Positions 27,713 through 37,017 of a stretch of DNA of 63,424 nucleotides are shown here, piece by piece. How positions within the stretch are numbered: position 1 is the stretch's first letter; every line of letters begins with the position of its first letter. The position numbers and the translations under genes were made by a program. Under the pieces are notes generated by a model that saw nothing but the letters and a program-made list of their open reading frames with translations, did no database searches and was not told the origin of the DNA. Origin of the DNA: Prevotella sp. (GTDB taxonomy: Bacteria; Bacteroidota; Bacteroidia; Bacteroidales; Bacteroidaceae); the NCBI GenBank assembly GCA_017524385.1, contig JAFWSS010000001.1, positions 1-63,424 of the forward strand, in the 5' to 3' direction.

Positions 27713-27757
27713 ACGCTTGAACTAGATTGAGTTGTCAAGAAAGGAGACTAGTGATTA

Positions 27758-28009
<252 letters not shown>

Positions 28010-28062
28010 TTAAGTTGTTGAAATTATTGTTTTTTTTAATTGTTTCCAGGGGGGTCGTTTTA

Positions 28063-28128
28063 CTCGTTTTTCTAGTTTTTCTAGTTTTACTAGAATATCT
28101 AGGATATCTAGCGTTCTAGCGTTTCTAG
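28063..28128. repeat. CTAG nonamer tandem array between atpB and atpE
   Basis: CTAG occurs at 28072, 28081, 28090, 28099, 28108, 28116 and 28125, spaced 9, 9, 9, 9, 8 and 9 bp; CTCG at 28063 is a decayed eighth unit. The five bases between are AT-rich and variable. The array lies in the transcribed spacer of the operon. Confidence 0.9.
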
Positions 28129-28143
28129 TTTTCCTATGGCCTG

Positions 28144-29220
28144 TTACTCGTGCTCCTCAGGGACGTGTCTTGCGAGTCCGATGAAGATGGCGCTGAGCAT
28201 GGTGAACACCATGGCCTGAATGAAGCAGACAAGCACCTCAAGTGTGGACATGAACACACTCATGATGACGCTGACGGCACTCATGCCGAGGAACACGCCG
28301 ACGGGTTTTGCGGCAACGAGGAAGATGATGCATACCAGCGAGATGGCTATGGCATGCCCCGCCATGATGTTGGCAAAGAGACGGATCATCAATGCGAAAG
28401 GCTTGGTGAAGATGCCCACGAACTCGATGGCCGGTATGAGGGGGAAAGCCTTCAGCGCCAATGGCACATCAGGCCAGAAGATGTCTTTCCAATAATGCTT
28501 GTTGCCGCTGAACTGCACGATGACGAAAGTGCACAGAGCGAGGAAGAAGGTGACGGCGATGTTGCCGGTGACATTTCCTCCACCCGGCGGGAATGGTATG
28601 AGTCCCATGATGTTGCAGGTGAAGATGAAGAAGAAGCACGTGAGAAGGTAGGGGCAGTATTTCTCATAACCCTTGCCCACACCAGGCTTGATGATGTCGT
28701 CGACGACATACATCACCAACATCTCGATGAATCCCGTGAATCCTCCTGGAGCCTCGTCGCTGGCCTTGTGTTTCCTGTACCATCTTGCAGGGATGAGAAT
28801 GCACAAGAGGAGAATGATGACACTGATGAACATATTGACCACGGTTTTCGTGATGGAGATGTCGAAGGGCTTTTTCTCTTCTCCTCCCACCAATTCCACG
28901 ATTTTCCCCTCGTTGTCGCCTTTCGTAGCGATGGCGAGTTGGTAGGGGCCCATCTTGTAGCCATTGGCATCGGCTTCCTCCTCGAATTTGGAGCTGCAGA
29001 ACACATGCCACCCCGTCGAACTGCGGACGATGATGGGAAGGTGGATGACAAGCGGTTTCTCGCCGATGTCTGTGACATGCCACTCATAGGAATCCTTGAT
29101 GTGTTCCAGCACGACGTGCGAGATGTCAAGTTTCCCGGCTTCCTTCTCATCTGGCCTTTGACAGCTGCTTGCCGTCCATAGCAACAGTGCGAAGCATAGT
29201 AGATGTTTGATATATTTCAT
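28144..29220 (-). CDS. atpB: ATP synthase Fo subunit a with lipoprotein-like N-terminal extension
   Basis: A 358-residue protein. The C-terminal 220 residues form the conserved membrane core, with PFALMIRLFANIMAGH containing the essential Arg and an upstream NIMGLIPFPPGG loop. The N-terminal about 130 residues are not part of the E. coli subunit: they start with a signal-like segment ending LLWTASSC (Cys 20) and continue as a soluble domain (HVVLEHIKDSYEWHV...). Long subunits a with cleavable signals are known in Bacteroidota. The good lipobox here suggests a lipid-anchored periplasmic domain, which is inference. It starts 6 bp after the small membrane gene. Confidence 0.93.
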   Translation of the reverse strand: MKYIKHLLCFALLLWTASSCQRPDEKEAGKLDISHVVLEHIKDSYEWHVTDIGEKPLVIHLPIIVRSSTGWHVFCSSKFEEEADANGYKMGPYQLAIATKGDNEGKIVELVGGEEKKPFDISITKTVVNMFISVIILLLCILIPARWYRKHKASDEAPGGFTGFIEMLVMYVVDDIIKPGVGKGYEKYCPYLLTCFFFIFTCNIMGLIPFPPGGGNVTGNIAVTFFLALCTFVIVQFSGNKHYWKDIFWPDVPLALKAFPLIPAIEFVGIFTKPFALMIRLFANIMAGHAIAISLVCIIFLVAAKPVGVFLGMSAVSVIMSVFMSTLEVLVCFIQAMVFTMLSAIFIGLARHVPEEHE

Positions 29221-29226
29221 TATTAT

Positions 29227-29499
29227 TCAATGTTTTAATATAAGCGTGACAACAATCATCGCCAAATAGAGCACGACAACGAGTGCCGCGAAATGGATGG
29301 TGGCGGTCCTGTCTTTCGAGAACAGCACATAGATTCCCACCAGCGTGACCGAGAGCAAGAATCTGATGGCCACCATGATGAAGTGAAACTTCACCAAGTT
29401 GTCGGGCGCCACTCTCTCCACCATCTTCACCCCCTTGACGTATGCCACCGTCAGCGTGGTGTATAGCAGCACGGCGGCAAAAACCAACCAGGGACTCAT
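29227..29499 (-). CDS. Small membrane protein in the ATP synthase operon
   Basis: A 90-residue protein with about three hydrophobic helices (LVFAAVLLYTTLTVAYV, FIMVAIRFLLSVTLVGIYVL and ALVVVLYLAMIVVTLIL). ATGA overlaps the stop of the preceding gene, and atpB follows after 6 bp. Its position between atpC and atpB, behind an AtpI-like protein, suggests an assembly or ion-supply helper of Fo. Sequence alone does not assign it to a named family. Confidence 0.75.
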   Translation of the reverse strand: MSPWLVFAAVLLYTTLTVAYVKGVKMVERVAPDNLVKFHFIMVAIRFLLSVTLVGIYVLFSKDRTATIHFAALVVVLYLAMIVVTLILKH

Positions 29500-29918
29500 T
29501 CCTCTTGTTGTTGTACTTTCATCACTTTCACCATGTAGGCGGCATCGAGCGCGTCGAGCAAGATGAAGTAGGTGGCGAACAGCAGGACGAAGGGCATCAT
29601 CTGCCTGCCTCTCTGTCCTGTGAGTGCCATGAAAGAGGCGATGACGGCGAGTGCCGAAAGCAGCCTGGCGGTGGCGTATGCCAAAAACACCCTCATGGCG
29701 TTTGCTCCGCCGTTGCCTTCCATTTTATTGAGCAGCAGGGTGAAGCAGATGGAAAAGAGCAGTGAGAACACCACACCTATGCAGATATGCTCCACTTTCA
29801 CTTGAAGAGACCAGATTTGCATGGCGAAGAGCGTCAGCAATGAGATGCCTGCCATAAGCCAGATGGCACTTTTCCAGTATGCCTTGTGGATTGTCCCGGC
29901 CCTGCCGTCCTTCTTCAT
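29496..29918 (-). CDS. AtpI-like membrane protein in the ATP synthase operon
   Basis: A 140-residue protein with four predicted membrane helices, including SAIWLMAGISLLTLFAM, ICIGVVFSLLFSICFTLLL, LLSALAVIASFMAL and MPFVLLFATYFILLDAL. The start is set at 29918, where ATGA overlaps the atpC stop; an ATG five codons upstream would lie inside atpC. Size and location fit the AtpI-like accessory proteins that assist c-ring assembly, but the sequence is divergent, so the call rests mainly on context. Confidence 0.7.
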   Translation of the reverse strand: MKKDGRAGTIHKAYWKSAIWLMAGISLLTLFAMQIWSLQVKVEHICIGVVFSLLFSICFTLLLNKMEGNGGANAMRVFLAYATARLLSALAVIASFMALTGQRGRQMMPFVLLFATYFILLDALDAAYMVKVMKVQQQEE

Positions 29919-30157
29919 AGCACCTCCACGCAAAGGCTCACCTTGTTTTTCTGCACCTCCACGAAACCGCCATTGATCTCGAGACGGTGCCTGCCTTCTG
30001 CATTGTCATACTCCACGACGCCTTTCTGCAAGGCGGAGATGATGGGAGCGTGGTTGTTGAGGATTTCGAAATTGCCAAGTATTCCCGGCACTTTCACACT
30101 CTCCACCTCCCCGTCGTAGGCGATGCTTTCTGGTGAAACGATCCTGAGTCTTAGCAT
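29915..30157 (-). CDS. atpC: ATP synthase F1 subunit epsilon, short form
   Basis: An 80-residue protein that contains only the N-terminal beta-sandwich of epsilon (LRLRIVSPESIAYDGEVESV, GILGNFEILNNHAPIISAL). The C-terminal helical hairpin of the 130-140 residue enzymes, which inhibits ATP hydrolysis in other bacteria, is missing, as is common in Bacteroidota. It lies 5 bp after atpD and overlaps the next gene by 4 bp. Confidence 0.94.
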   Translation of the reverse strand: MLRLRIVSPESIAYDGEVESVKVPGILGNFEILNNHAPIISALQKGVVEYDNAEGRHRLEINGGFVEVQKNKVSLCVEVL

Positions 30158-30162
30158 GGCTG

Positions 30163-31692
<1,530 letters not shown>

Positions 31693-31784
31693 CTATAGTG
31701 TTAAGATATTAAATTTAAATCCAAGTGTGCATTGTTGTAAAGACGGTGTCTTTCCCCGTCAAAGTGCGTTACGCTTGCAATCGG

Positions 31785-31814
31785 CAAATTTAACAATTTT
31801 TTCGTATATTGCAA
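31785..31814 (-). promoter_or_regulatory. Promoter of the ATP synthase operon
   Basis: On the minus strand, TTG (complement of 31812-31814), 19 nt, then TAAATTTG (complement of 31785-31792). It gives a leader of about 90 nt before atpD. Confidence 0.7.
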
Positions 31815-31867
31815 GCATTGATGGCAGAAAATTTCGATTTTTCTCCCAATTGCCCGTATCTGAAGGT

Positions 31868-32845
31868 TCAGATGCTTAGTTCATCGAGCACTTTGATGAG
31901 TTTCTTGTCGAAGGGTTTGTCGCTTCTGATGGCCTCCACGAGGGGCACATAGACGATTTCATTGTTTCGCACGCCCACCATGATGTTTCTCTGGCCTTGC
32001 ATGATGGCCTCGATGGCTCCCACTCCTGTCCGGCTTGCCAGGATGCGGTCGTGTGCGGTGGGCCTTCCTCCACGCTGCAAATGCCCGAGGATGGTGACTC
32101 GGACATCGAAGTTGGGGAATTCCTTCCTCACGCGGTCGGCATAGTAGAGCGCACCGCATTTGGGACTCTCTGAGACGATGACGATGCAACTTTTCTTCGA
32201 CTTCCTGATGCCCCTCTCCATGAACCGTGCCAACTGGTCCACTCCCGTTGACTCCTCGGGGATGATGGCCGCCTCGGCACCACAGGCGATGGCGCTGTTC
32301 TGAGCCAGGAAACCGGCGTCACGCCCCATCACCTCGACAAAGAATATTCGCTCGTGGCTTTGCGCCGTGTCCCTGATGCGGTCCACGCAGTCCATGATGG
32401 TGTTCAGCGTGGTGTCGTATCCAATGGTGGAGTCTGTCCCGTAGAGGTCGTTGTCGATGGTGCCGGGGAGTCCTATGCAACACACGTCGAATTCCCGTGC
32501 GAAGTCCTTCGCTCCGGTGAGCGAACCGTTCCCCCCTATGACAATGAGGGCGTCGATGCCGTGTTTCACCATGTTGTCGTAGGCCTTCTGCCTTCCTTCG
32601 GGGGTGATGAAGTCCTTGCTTCTGGCTGTCTTGAGTATGGTGCCTCCCGACATGATGATTCCACTGACATTCTCCGTGGTGAAAGGTTTGATTTCGTCGT
32701 TGATGAGTCCGTCATACCCACGATAGATTCCCATAATTTTGAAACCGTTGCAGATGCCTGCCCTTGTGACGGCACGTATCGCGGCATTCATCCCCGGGGC
32801 GTCTCCACCCGAGGTAAGCACTCCAATTGTTTTGATTCTTGTCAT
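31868..32845 (-). CDS. pfkA: 6-phosphofructokinase
   Basis: A 325-residue PFK-A enzyme that phosphorylates fructose 6-phosphate in glycolysis. The N-terminal [16 protein letters not shown] is the nucleotide/phosphate region. The catalytic [12 protein letters not shown] has Gly where pyrophosphate-dependent enzymes have Lys, indicating ATP as donor. The effector/substrate segment MGRDAGFLA is intact. The usual GGDGS is GGNGS here (Asn about 106, in place of the metal-contacting Asp103 of E. coli PfkA). A second upstream position conserved in ATP-PFKs, Gly107, is retained. It lies 99 bp downstream of the antiporter gene and has no clear promoter of its own. Confidence 0.93.
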   Translation of the reverse strand: MTRIKTIGVLTSGGDAPGMNAAIRAVTRAGICNGFKIMGIYRGYDGLINDEIKPFTTENVSGIIMSGGTILKTARSKDFITPEGRQKAYDNMVKHGIDALIVIGGNGSLTGAKDFAREFDVCCIGLPGTIDNDLYGTDSTIGYDTTLNTIMDCVDRIRDTAQSHERIFFVEVMGRDAGFLAQNSAIACGAEAAIIPEESTGVDQLARFMERGIRKSKKSCIVIVSESPKCGALYYADRVRKEFPNFDVRVTILGHLQRGGRPTAHDRILASRTGVGAIEAIMQGQRNIMVGVRNNEIVYVPLVEAIRSDKPFDKKLIKVLDELSI

Positions 32846-32944
32846 AATGAGTGGTATTACTATTGTAAGGTTGCAATAAAAACGTCGCTGTAGTCAGGTT
32901 TATGCTGCGACGGGATTCTTCCCGTCTCAAAAAAGCTGCCGTGC

Positions 32945-34339
32945 TCAGGCCATGAAGTAGGCTATGAGCGCCAGCGAGGCCAGTCCGGCCAGTCCTCCCG
33001 CCAGGGCCTTCAGTCCTACGTTCTTGAAATACCATAGCACGGGGATGCGCTCCATCTTGAGCATGGCAATGCCGCTCATGGACCCCACCGCGAGTATGTT
33101 ACCTCCGACGGCCGAACAATAGGCCATCACCTTCCAATAACATCCGTTTGTGGCGAATGCATTGGCATAGGCGTCGCCCACGATGCTTCCCTCCACGGGA
33201 TAGAGTGAGCAGAAACTCAAGGCGGTGGCGAAGTTGTCGAGGACGCTGCTGACCAGTCCTGTCACCAAACCCATCAGCCATATGTTATGCACGTATTCGT
33301 CGCAGCGGTATGCGAGCCACCTGACAGCACCCGTCTCCTCTACGACAGCCACGGCGAGCATCATGCCCATGACGAAGAGCATCATTTGCAACACACCGTA
33401 TTGCAGCACCCTCGGCATCCTCCTCTCTATCATCTTGTCCACGTTCATCAATTTGTGGTTGAAGATTTCATTGACAATCCATAGCACCGACAAGACACAG
33501 AGTGCCCCAAGGAAAGGACTCAGTTTGGTGATGTTGTGGAAAGTGGGGATGAACCACAATCCTCCGATGCCGACCAAGAGCATCAGCATGCGCTGCCATA
33601 CATTGAGATTGGTGTCATCGCCTCTGTAGGGCAGCGGCTTCCATGCGATGTCCACCCTTTCGGGCAGCATCCTCCCCAGGAGGTAGGTGGGCAGCACCCA
33701 CGCTATGAGGCATGGAATGAACAGGTACATGGAGAAGTTGGTCGCAGTGACTGCGCCGATGTTCCAGAGGAAGACTCCCGTGGGGGCTCCGATGACGGTG
33801 AGCGCCCCTCCGACGTTTGCGGCAATGACAACGGCACTGCCATAGATGATGCGGAGCCTCCTTCCCGACACGAGGTTGCGGACGACGACGAGCATGAGTG
33901 CGGTGGTGGTGAGGTTGTCGAGGTTGGCCGAAATGACAAAGGTGAGCGCTCCCACCGACCAGAGCAGTTTCCTGCTTTTGCGTGTCCTCACCAATGGCGT
34001 GAGGAAATCAAAACAACCGTTGTTGTTGAGGATTTCCACGATGGTCATGGTGGCGAGGAGGAAAAGCACGATTTCAGCCGCGCTTCCCACATACTTGAGG
34101 AAGATGTTTTGTGCGATGTATTGCTTTACCGCCGTGCTTGTCGCTATGGCTCCATTAAGGAAATCGACGTAGTCGCCCTGATGCTCCCTCATGACGAAAT
34201 CGGTGCCGTAGCAAATATACAATACCCATCCTATCGTTCCTGCGAAGATGGCCACTGCGGATTTGTTGATGTTGGTCAACTGTTCCGTGGCTATCAGCAC
34301 GAGACTCACTAGGAAAATGGCAACGATGATGAGTGTCAT
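32945..34339 (-). CDS. NhaD-type Na+/H+ antiporter
   Basis: A 464-residue membrane protein with about 11-12 helices in the ion-transporter superfamily. Conserved pieces are the helix-breaking loop SANLDNLTTTALMLVV, AANVGGALTVIGAPTGVFLW, and the second repeat's SSVLDNFATALSFCSLYP. These match NhaD antiporters, which export Na+ or Li+ in exchange for protons. A promoter with perfect 20-bp spacing lies just upstream. It is separated from pfkA by 99 bp. ArsB-like or dicarboxylate transport is the less likely alternative. Confidence 0.85.
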   Translation of the reverse strand: MTLIIVAIFLVSLVLIATEQLTNINKSAVAIFAGTIGWVLYICYGTDFVMREHQGDYVDFLNGAIATSTAVKQYIAQNIFLKYVGSAAEIVLFLLATMTIVEILNNNGCFDFLTPLVRTRKSRKLLWSVGALTFVISANLDNLTTTALMLVVVRNLVSGRRLRIIYGSAVVIAANVGGALTVIGAPTGVFLWNIGAVTATNFSMYLFIPCLIAWVLPTYLLGRMLPERVDIAWKPLPYRGDDTNLNVWQRMLMLLVGIGGLWFIPTFHNITKLSPFLGALCVLSVLWIVNEIFNHKLMNVDKMIERRMPRVLQYGVLQMMLFVMGMMLAVAVVEETGAVRWLAYRCDEYVHNIWLMGLVTGLVSSVLDNFATALSFCSLYPVEGSIVGDAYANAFATNGCYWKVMAYCSAVGGNILAVGSMSGIAMLKMERIPVLWYFKNVGLKALAGGLAGLASLALIAYFMA

Positions 34340-34377
34340 GGATATCTGTTTTTCACAATTAAACTGCTACTAAGATG

Positions 34378-34408
34378 CAAAGATAGGCAAAAACTAGCCA
34401 ACGAGCAA
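34378..34408 (-). promoter_or_regulatory. Promoter of the antiporter gene
   Basis: On the minus strand, TTG (complement of 34406-34408), 20 nt, then TATCTTTG (complement of 34378-34385). The leader is about 35 nt. Confidence 0.75.
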
Positions 34409-34436
34409 GTTTTTTTCCACTTTTTCTACGAGGGGA

Positions 34437-34510
34437 TAGGAGAAAATAGGAGGTGATGGGAAGTTGTAGGAGGTGATGCTAGGTGATAGGAGTTTGTAGG
34501 AGGTGATGGG
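34437..34510. repeat. Degenerate 10-bp TAGGAGGTGA tandem repeat
   Basis: TAGG recurs at 34437, 34447, 34467, 34480, 34487 and 34497, nearly always on a 10-bp period, with GAGGTGATGGG-type filling. The array ends at the stop codon of the pseudouridine synthase gene and lies upstream of the antiporter promoter. Confidence 0.8.
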
Positions 34511-34513
34511 ATT

Positions 34514-35191
34514 CTAAGGAAGGGAGGAGGTGAGGTCTCTCCACAGGTTGTCTTGGGGTATGGGTGCCTCGACGGAGATGAGTTGGTGTGTTACGGGATG
34601 CTCCAACTCCACCTTTCGTGCCATGAGCGAGATGCTGCCATCGGGGTTTGAACGCCTGGCTCCATATTTGAGGTCTCCCTTGATGGGGCATCCGATAGCG
34701 GCAAGCTGGCACCTGATTTGGTGGTGGCGGCCGGTGAGCAGTTCCACTTCTACCAGCACATACCTGTTGGTGGCGGCAATGGTCTTATAATTGAGCACGG
34801 CCTTTTTCGCACCGGGTTTCTCCTTGTCGTGCATGTAACTTTTGTTCTGCTTCTCGTTGCGTGTCAGCCATCCTTCAATGGTGCCGTTCTCCGGGTTGGG
34901 GCGTTGTTGGGTGATGGCCCAATAGGTCTTTCTCACCTTCCCTTCCCTGAACATGTCGTTAAGCCTGGTGAGTGCCTTGCTGGTTTTGGCAAAGACGACA
35001 ACGCCGCAGACAGGCCTGTCGAGGCGGTGGACGACTCCGAGGAAGACATTGCCGGGCTTGGCATGCCTCTCCTTGATGTCGGCCTTCACCTTCTCGGAGA
35101 GAGGGGTGTCTCCCGTCTTGTCACCTTGCACGATTTCGCCGCTCTCCTTGTTGACGATGATGATATGGTTGTCTTCGTATAGGATTGTCAT
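34514..35191 (-). CDS. RluA-family pseudouridine synthase
   Basis: A 225-residue protein of the RluA/RsuA-type fold that isomerises uridine to pseudouridine in RNA. The catalytic motif is VVHRLDRPVCGVVVFAKT with the nucleophile Asp. The second motif LLTGRHHQIRCQLAAIG and the C-terminal LMARKVELEHP are typical. It lacks the N-terminal S4 domain of RluD-type enzymes, so it resembles RluA or TruC-like short forms; the target uridine cannot be told. It begins about 25 bp after the fabG terminator-like hairpin. Confidence 0.9.
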   Translation of the reverse strand: MTILYEDNHIIIVNKESGEIVQGDKTGDTPLSEKVKADIKERHAKPGNVFLGVVHRLDRPVCGVVVFAKTSKALTRLNDMFREGKVRKTYWAITQQRPNPENGTIEGWLTRNEKQNKSYMHDKEKPGAKKAVLNYKTIAATNRYVLVEVELLTGRHHQIRCQLAAIGCPIKGDLKYGARRSNPDGSISLMARKVELEHPVTHQLISVEAPIPQDNLWRDLTSSLP

Positions 35192-35215
35192 AAGCAGATG
35201 CTACTATGAAAATAT

Positions 35216-35258
35216 TTCGAGGTTCGCCCCTGCCATCTGGCAAAAAGCGAACCTCGAA
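35216..35258 (-). terminator. Hairpin after fabG
   Basis: TTCGAGGTTCGC (35216-35227) is fully complementary to GCGAACCTCGAA (35247-35258). On the minus strand it is followed by ATATTTTC. Because no promoter is visible for the next gene it may act as a partial terminator. Confidence 0.65.
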
Positions 35259-35268
35259 GGAACGGGTG

Positions 35269-36015
35269 TCACATGTTCATACCTCCATCCACCTGGATGA
35301 CCTGTCCTGTGACATAAGACGAAAGGTCGCTGGCGAGGAAGGTGGCCACGTTGGCGATGTCGTCCACGGTGCCTCCCCTTCTGAGGGGGATTTTTGCTAT
35401 CCACTCCTTGCGGATGTCCTCGGAGAGTTGTGCCGTCATGGCTGTCTCGATGAATCCCGGAGCGATGGCGTTGGCCCTGACGCCCCTGCTGCCCATCTCC
35501 TGTCCGATGCTCTTGGCAAGCGCGATGAGCCCGGCCTTGGAGGCGGCGTAGTTGCATTGCCCGGCATTGCCATGGACGCCCACGACCGACGACATGCTGA
35601 TGATGGAACCGCCGCGCTGCCTCATCATGATGGGTGTGCAGGCATGTATGAAATTGAATGCCGACTTGAGGTTGACGTTGATGACTGCATCCCATTGCTG
35701 CTCCGTCATCCTCAGCATCAGGCCGTCCTTGGTGATGCCGGCGTTGTTGACAAGGATGTCTATTCTCCCGAAATCGGCGTGTATCTGCTTCACCACTTCC
35801 TCGGTCTGGGCATAGTCGGCAGCATTGCTGGCATATCCCTTTGCCTTGACACCCTTGGCTGCAATCTCTGCCTCGGTGGCCTTTCCGTTTTCATCGATGA
35901 CGAGGTCGGTGAAGGCGATGTCGGCACCTTCTTCCGCGAACTTCAACGCGATAGCCTTTCCGATACCGCGTGCCGCACCCGTGATGAGCGCGGTCTTTCC
36001 TTTCAATAAATCCAT
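35269..36015 (-). CDS. fabG: 3-oxoacyl-ACP reductase FabG
   Basis: A 248-residue short-chain dehydrogenase. The NADP-binding loop is TGAARGIGKAIA, the NNAG motif is in LVNNAGITKDG, and the catalytic Ser and Tyr/Lys are in SMSSVVG and YAASK. It reduces beta-ketoacyl-ACP in fatty-acid elongation. The C-terminus VDGGMNM is canonical. Translation is placed at 36015 (MDLLKGKTALITG), since an upstream in-frame ATG at 36069 would run into the tetR coding region. It is the second gene of a tetR-fabG operon. Confidence 0.94.
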   Translation of the reverse strand: MDLLKGKTALITGAARGIGKAIALKFAEEGADIAFTDLVIDENGKATEAEIAAKGVKAKGYASNAADYAQTEEVVKQIHADFGRIDILVNNAGITKDGLMLRMTEQQWDAVINVNLKSAFNFIHACTPIMMRQRGGSIISMSSVVGVHGNAGQCNYAASKAGLIALAKSIGQEMGSRGVRANAIAPGFIETAMTAQLSEDIRKEWIAKIPLRRGGTVDDIANVATFLASDLSSYVTGQVIQVDGGMNM

Positions 36016-36037
36016 AGAATAAATATAGTTAAAAACG

Positions 36038-36631
36038 TTATTTTCCTGTACTTTTTCCCAAGGCTCCATACACCACCTTCGCCACGAGGGGCTTGCTGGT
36101 CTCTTCGGTCAACCCATGGCCTAGCCTGCCATAGATGTAGGGCACCTCGAGCCCCTTGATGCAATAATGGGTGATGTCGGCGACGAGTTCCACATTCTCG
36201 ATGTCAAACTCTCCGTCGGCCTTCCCGTCTGCATACACCTTTCTGAACAACTCTATTTCGTCCTCATCGAAATTCTTCCTGATTTTCTCCACCATCCAGA
36301 TGTTTCTGAAGAATTCGGCCCTGAGGTTCCCGTTTCTCACGACGGTCTCCTTGATCATGTTGAGGTGGGTGTAGATGAGTTCGATAATCTTGTCCTGCGG
36401 CTTGATTTTCTTTGCCGCCACTTCGTCGAGTTTGTCGGAAAGCCTCTCCAATTCAGATGCAATGACAGCGGAATAAATGTCCTCTTTGGTCTTGAAATAG
36501 GTGTAAATGGTCCGCCTGCCTTTACCTGAAGCCACGGCGATGTCGTTCATCGTCGTGTTCTCCAACCCTTGCTTGGCAAAGAGCTTCCTAGCCACATCGA
36601 CAAGCGTTTGCCTTGTTTTTGAAATAGACAT
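36038..36631 (-). CDS. TetR/AcrR-family transcriptional regulator
   Basis: A 197-residue regulator. The N-terminal HTH (residues 10-50) contains LFAKQGLENTTMNDIAVASG and GRRTIYTYFKTKED, diagnostic of TetR. The C-terminal ligand-binding helices are family-divergent. It lies 22 bp upstream of fabG in the same transcription unit, so it probably senses a lipid-related ligand and autoregulates fatty-acid synthesis or membrane composition; this is context-based inference. Confidence 0.9.
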   Translation of the reverse strand: MSISKTRQTLVDVARKLFAKQGLENTTMNDIAVASGKGRRTIYTYFKTKEDIYSAVIASELERLSDKLDEVAAKKIKPQDKIIELIYTHLNMIKETVVRNGNLRAEFFRNIWMVEKIRKNFDEDEIELFRKVYADGKADGEFDIENVELVADITHYCIKGLEVPYIYGRLGHGLTEETSKPLVAKVVYGALGKSTGK

Positions 36632-36678
36632 ATTCTAACTGGTTTCGGCACATTTTTGCACAATGCCTGTTGAGTGTG

Positions 36679-36709
36679 CAAAAATAATGCATTTATTTGA
36701 ATCCGACAA
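36679..36709 (-). promoter_or_regulatory. Promoter of the tetR-fabG operon
   Basis: On the minus strand, TTG (complement of 36707-36709), 20 nt, then TATTTTTG (complement of 36679-36686). TGTGCAAAAAT occurs twice around the start site (complements near 36652-36662 and 36675-36684), a candidate TetR-type operator. Confidence 0.65.
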
Positions 36710-36720
36710 ATTTTTCACAA

Positions 36721-36750
36721 AAAAAACCGCATTTGAAGATGCGGTTTTTT
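36721..36750. terminator. Terminator of the SRP RNA/tRNA-Thr unit
   Basis: AAAAAACCGCAT (36721-36732) pairs perfectly with ATGCGGTTTTTT (36739-36750); on the minus strand a run of T follows the stem. It begins 2 bp after the tRNA 3' end. Confidence 0.85.
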
Positions 36751-36751
36751 G

Positions 36752-36825
36752 AGCCTCTTGTCGGATTCGAACCAACGACCCCGAGATTACAAATCACGTG
36801 CTCTGGCCAACTGAGCTAAAGAGGC
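36752..36825 (-). tRNA. tRNA-Thr (anticodon TGT)
   Basis: The complement folds as a cloverleaf: acceptor GCCTCTT/AAGAGGC, D-arm GCTC/GAGC, anticodon loop TTTGTAA giving TGT, and T-arm with loop TTCGAAT. CCA is not encoded. The anticodon stem CGTGA/TCTCG holds a T-T mismatch at its middle pair. It lies 5 bp downstream of the SRP RNA and is probably cut from the same transcript. Confidence 0.93.
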
Positions 36826-36830
36826 GGGGT

Positions 36831-36925
36831 GGGCAAGCTACTTGCATCGCGCCGCTCAACCTACTGCCTTTGCTACATTCCTGTCCTGGAGGATTCGCAA
36901 GGAGCTGGCCGTGCAAGACTTGCCC
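36831..36925 (-). ncRNA. ffs: Signal recognition particle RNA (small bacterial type)
   Basis: The complement forms a long hairpin of about 95 nt: the ends GGGCAAG and CTTGCCC pair. The apical domain reads CAGG-ACA-GGAA-TGT-AGCA, with the conserved asymmetric and symmetric loop bases that bind the Ffh M domain and a GGAA tetraloop. The tip helix is ACA/TGT, not the CC/GG of E. coli, a compensatory pair change. SRP RNA with Ffh targets membrane and exported proteins to the translocon. A consensus promoter begins about 12 bp upstream. Exact ends may differ by a few bases. Confidence 0.85.
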
Positions 36926-36937
36926 GTTTTGCGGCTG

Positions 36938-36969
36938 CAAAGGTAGCAACATTTCCCGTCACAACCAAA
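36938..36969 (-). promoter_or_regulatory. Promoter of the SRP RNA/tRNA-Thr unit
   Basis: On the minus strand, TTTGG (complement of 36965-36969), about 20 nt, then TACCTTTG (complement of 36938-36945). Its spacing to the predicted RNA 5' end (about 7-12 nt) agrees with direct transcription of a stable RNA. Confidence 0.75.
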
Positions 36970-37017
36970 GCAGCCAAAGGGTTTTAAGATTTTTTAACAA
37001 GCAAGGGAGGCTGATAC

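Noticed and set aside
28150-29181. 343-codon open frame on the plus strand opposite atpB
   Set aside because: Its Asp/Glu/His-rich sequence reflects the complement of hydrophobic codons in atpB; no promoter or homology.
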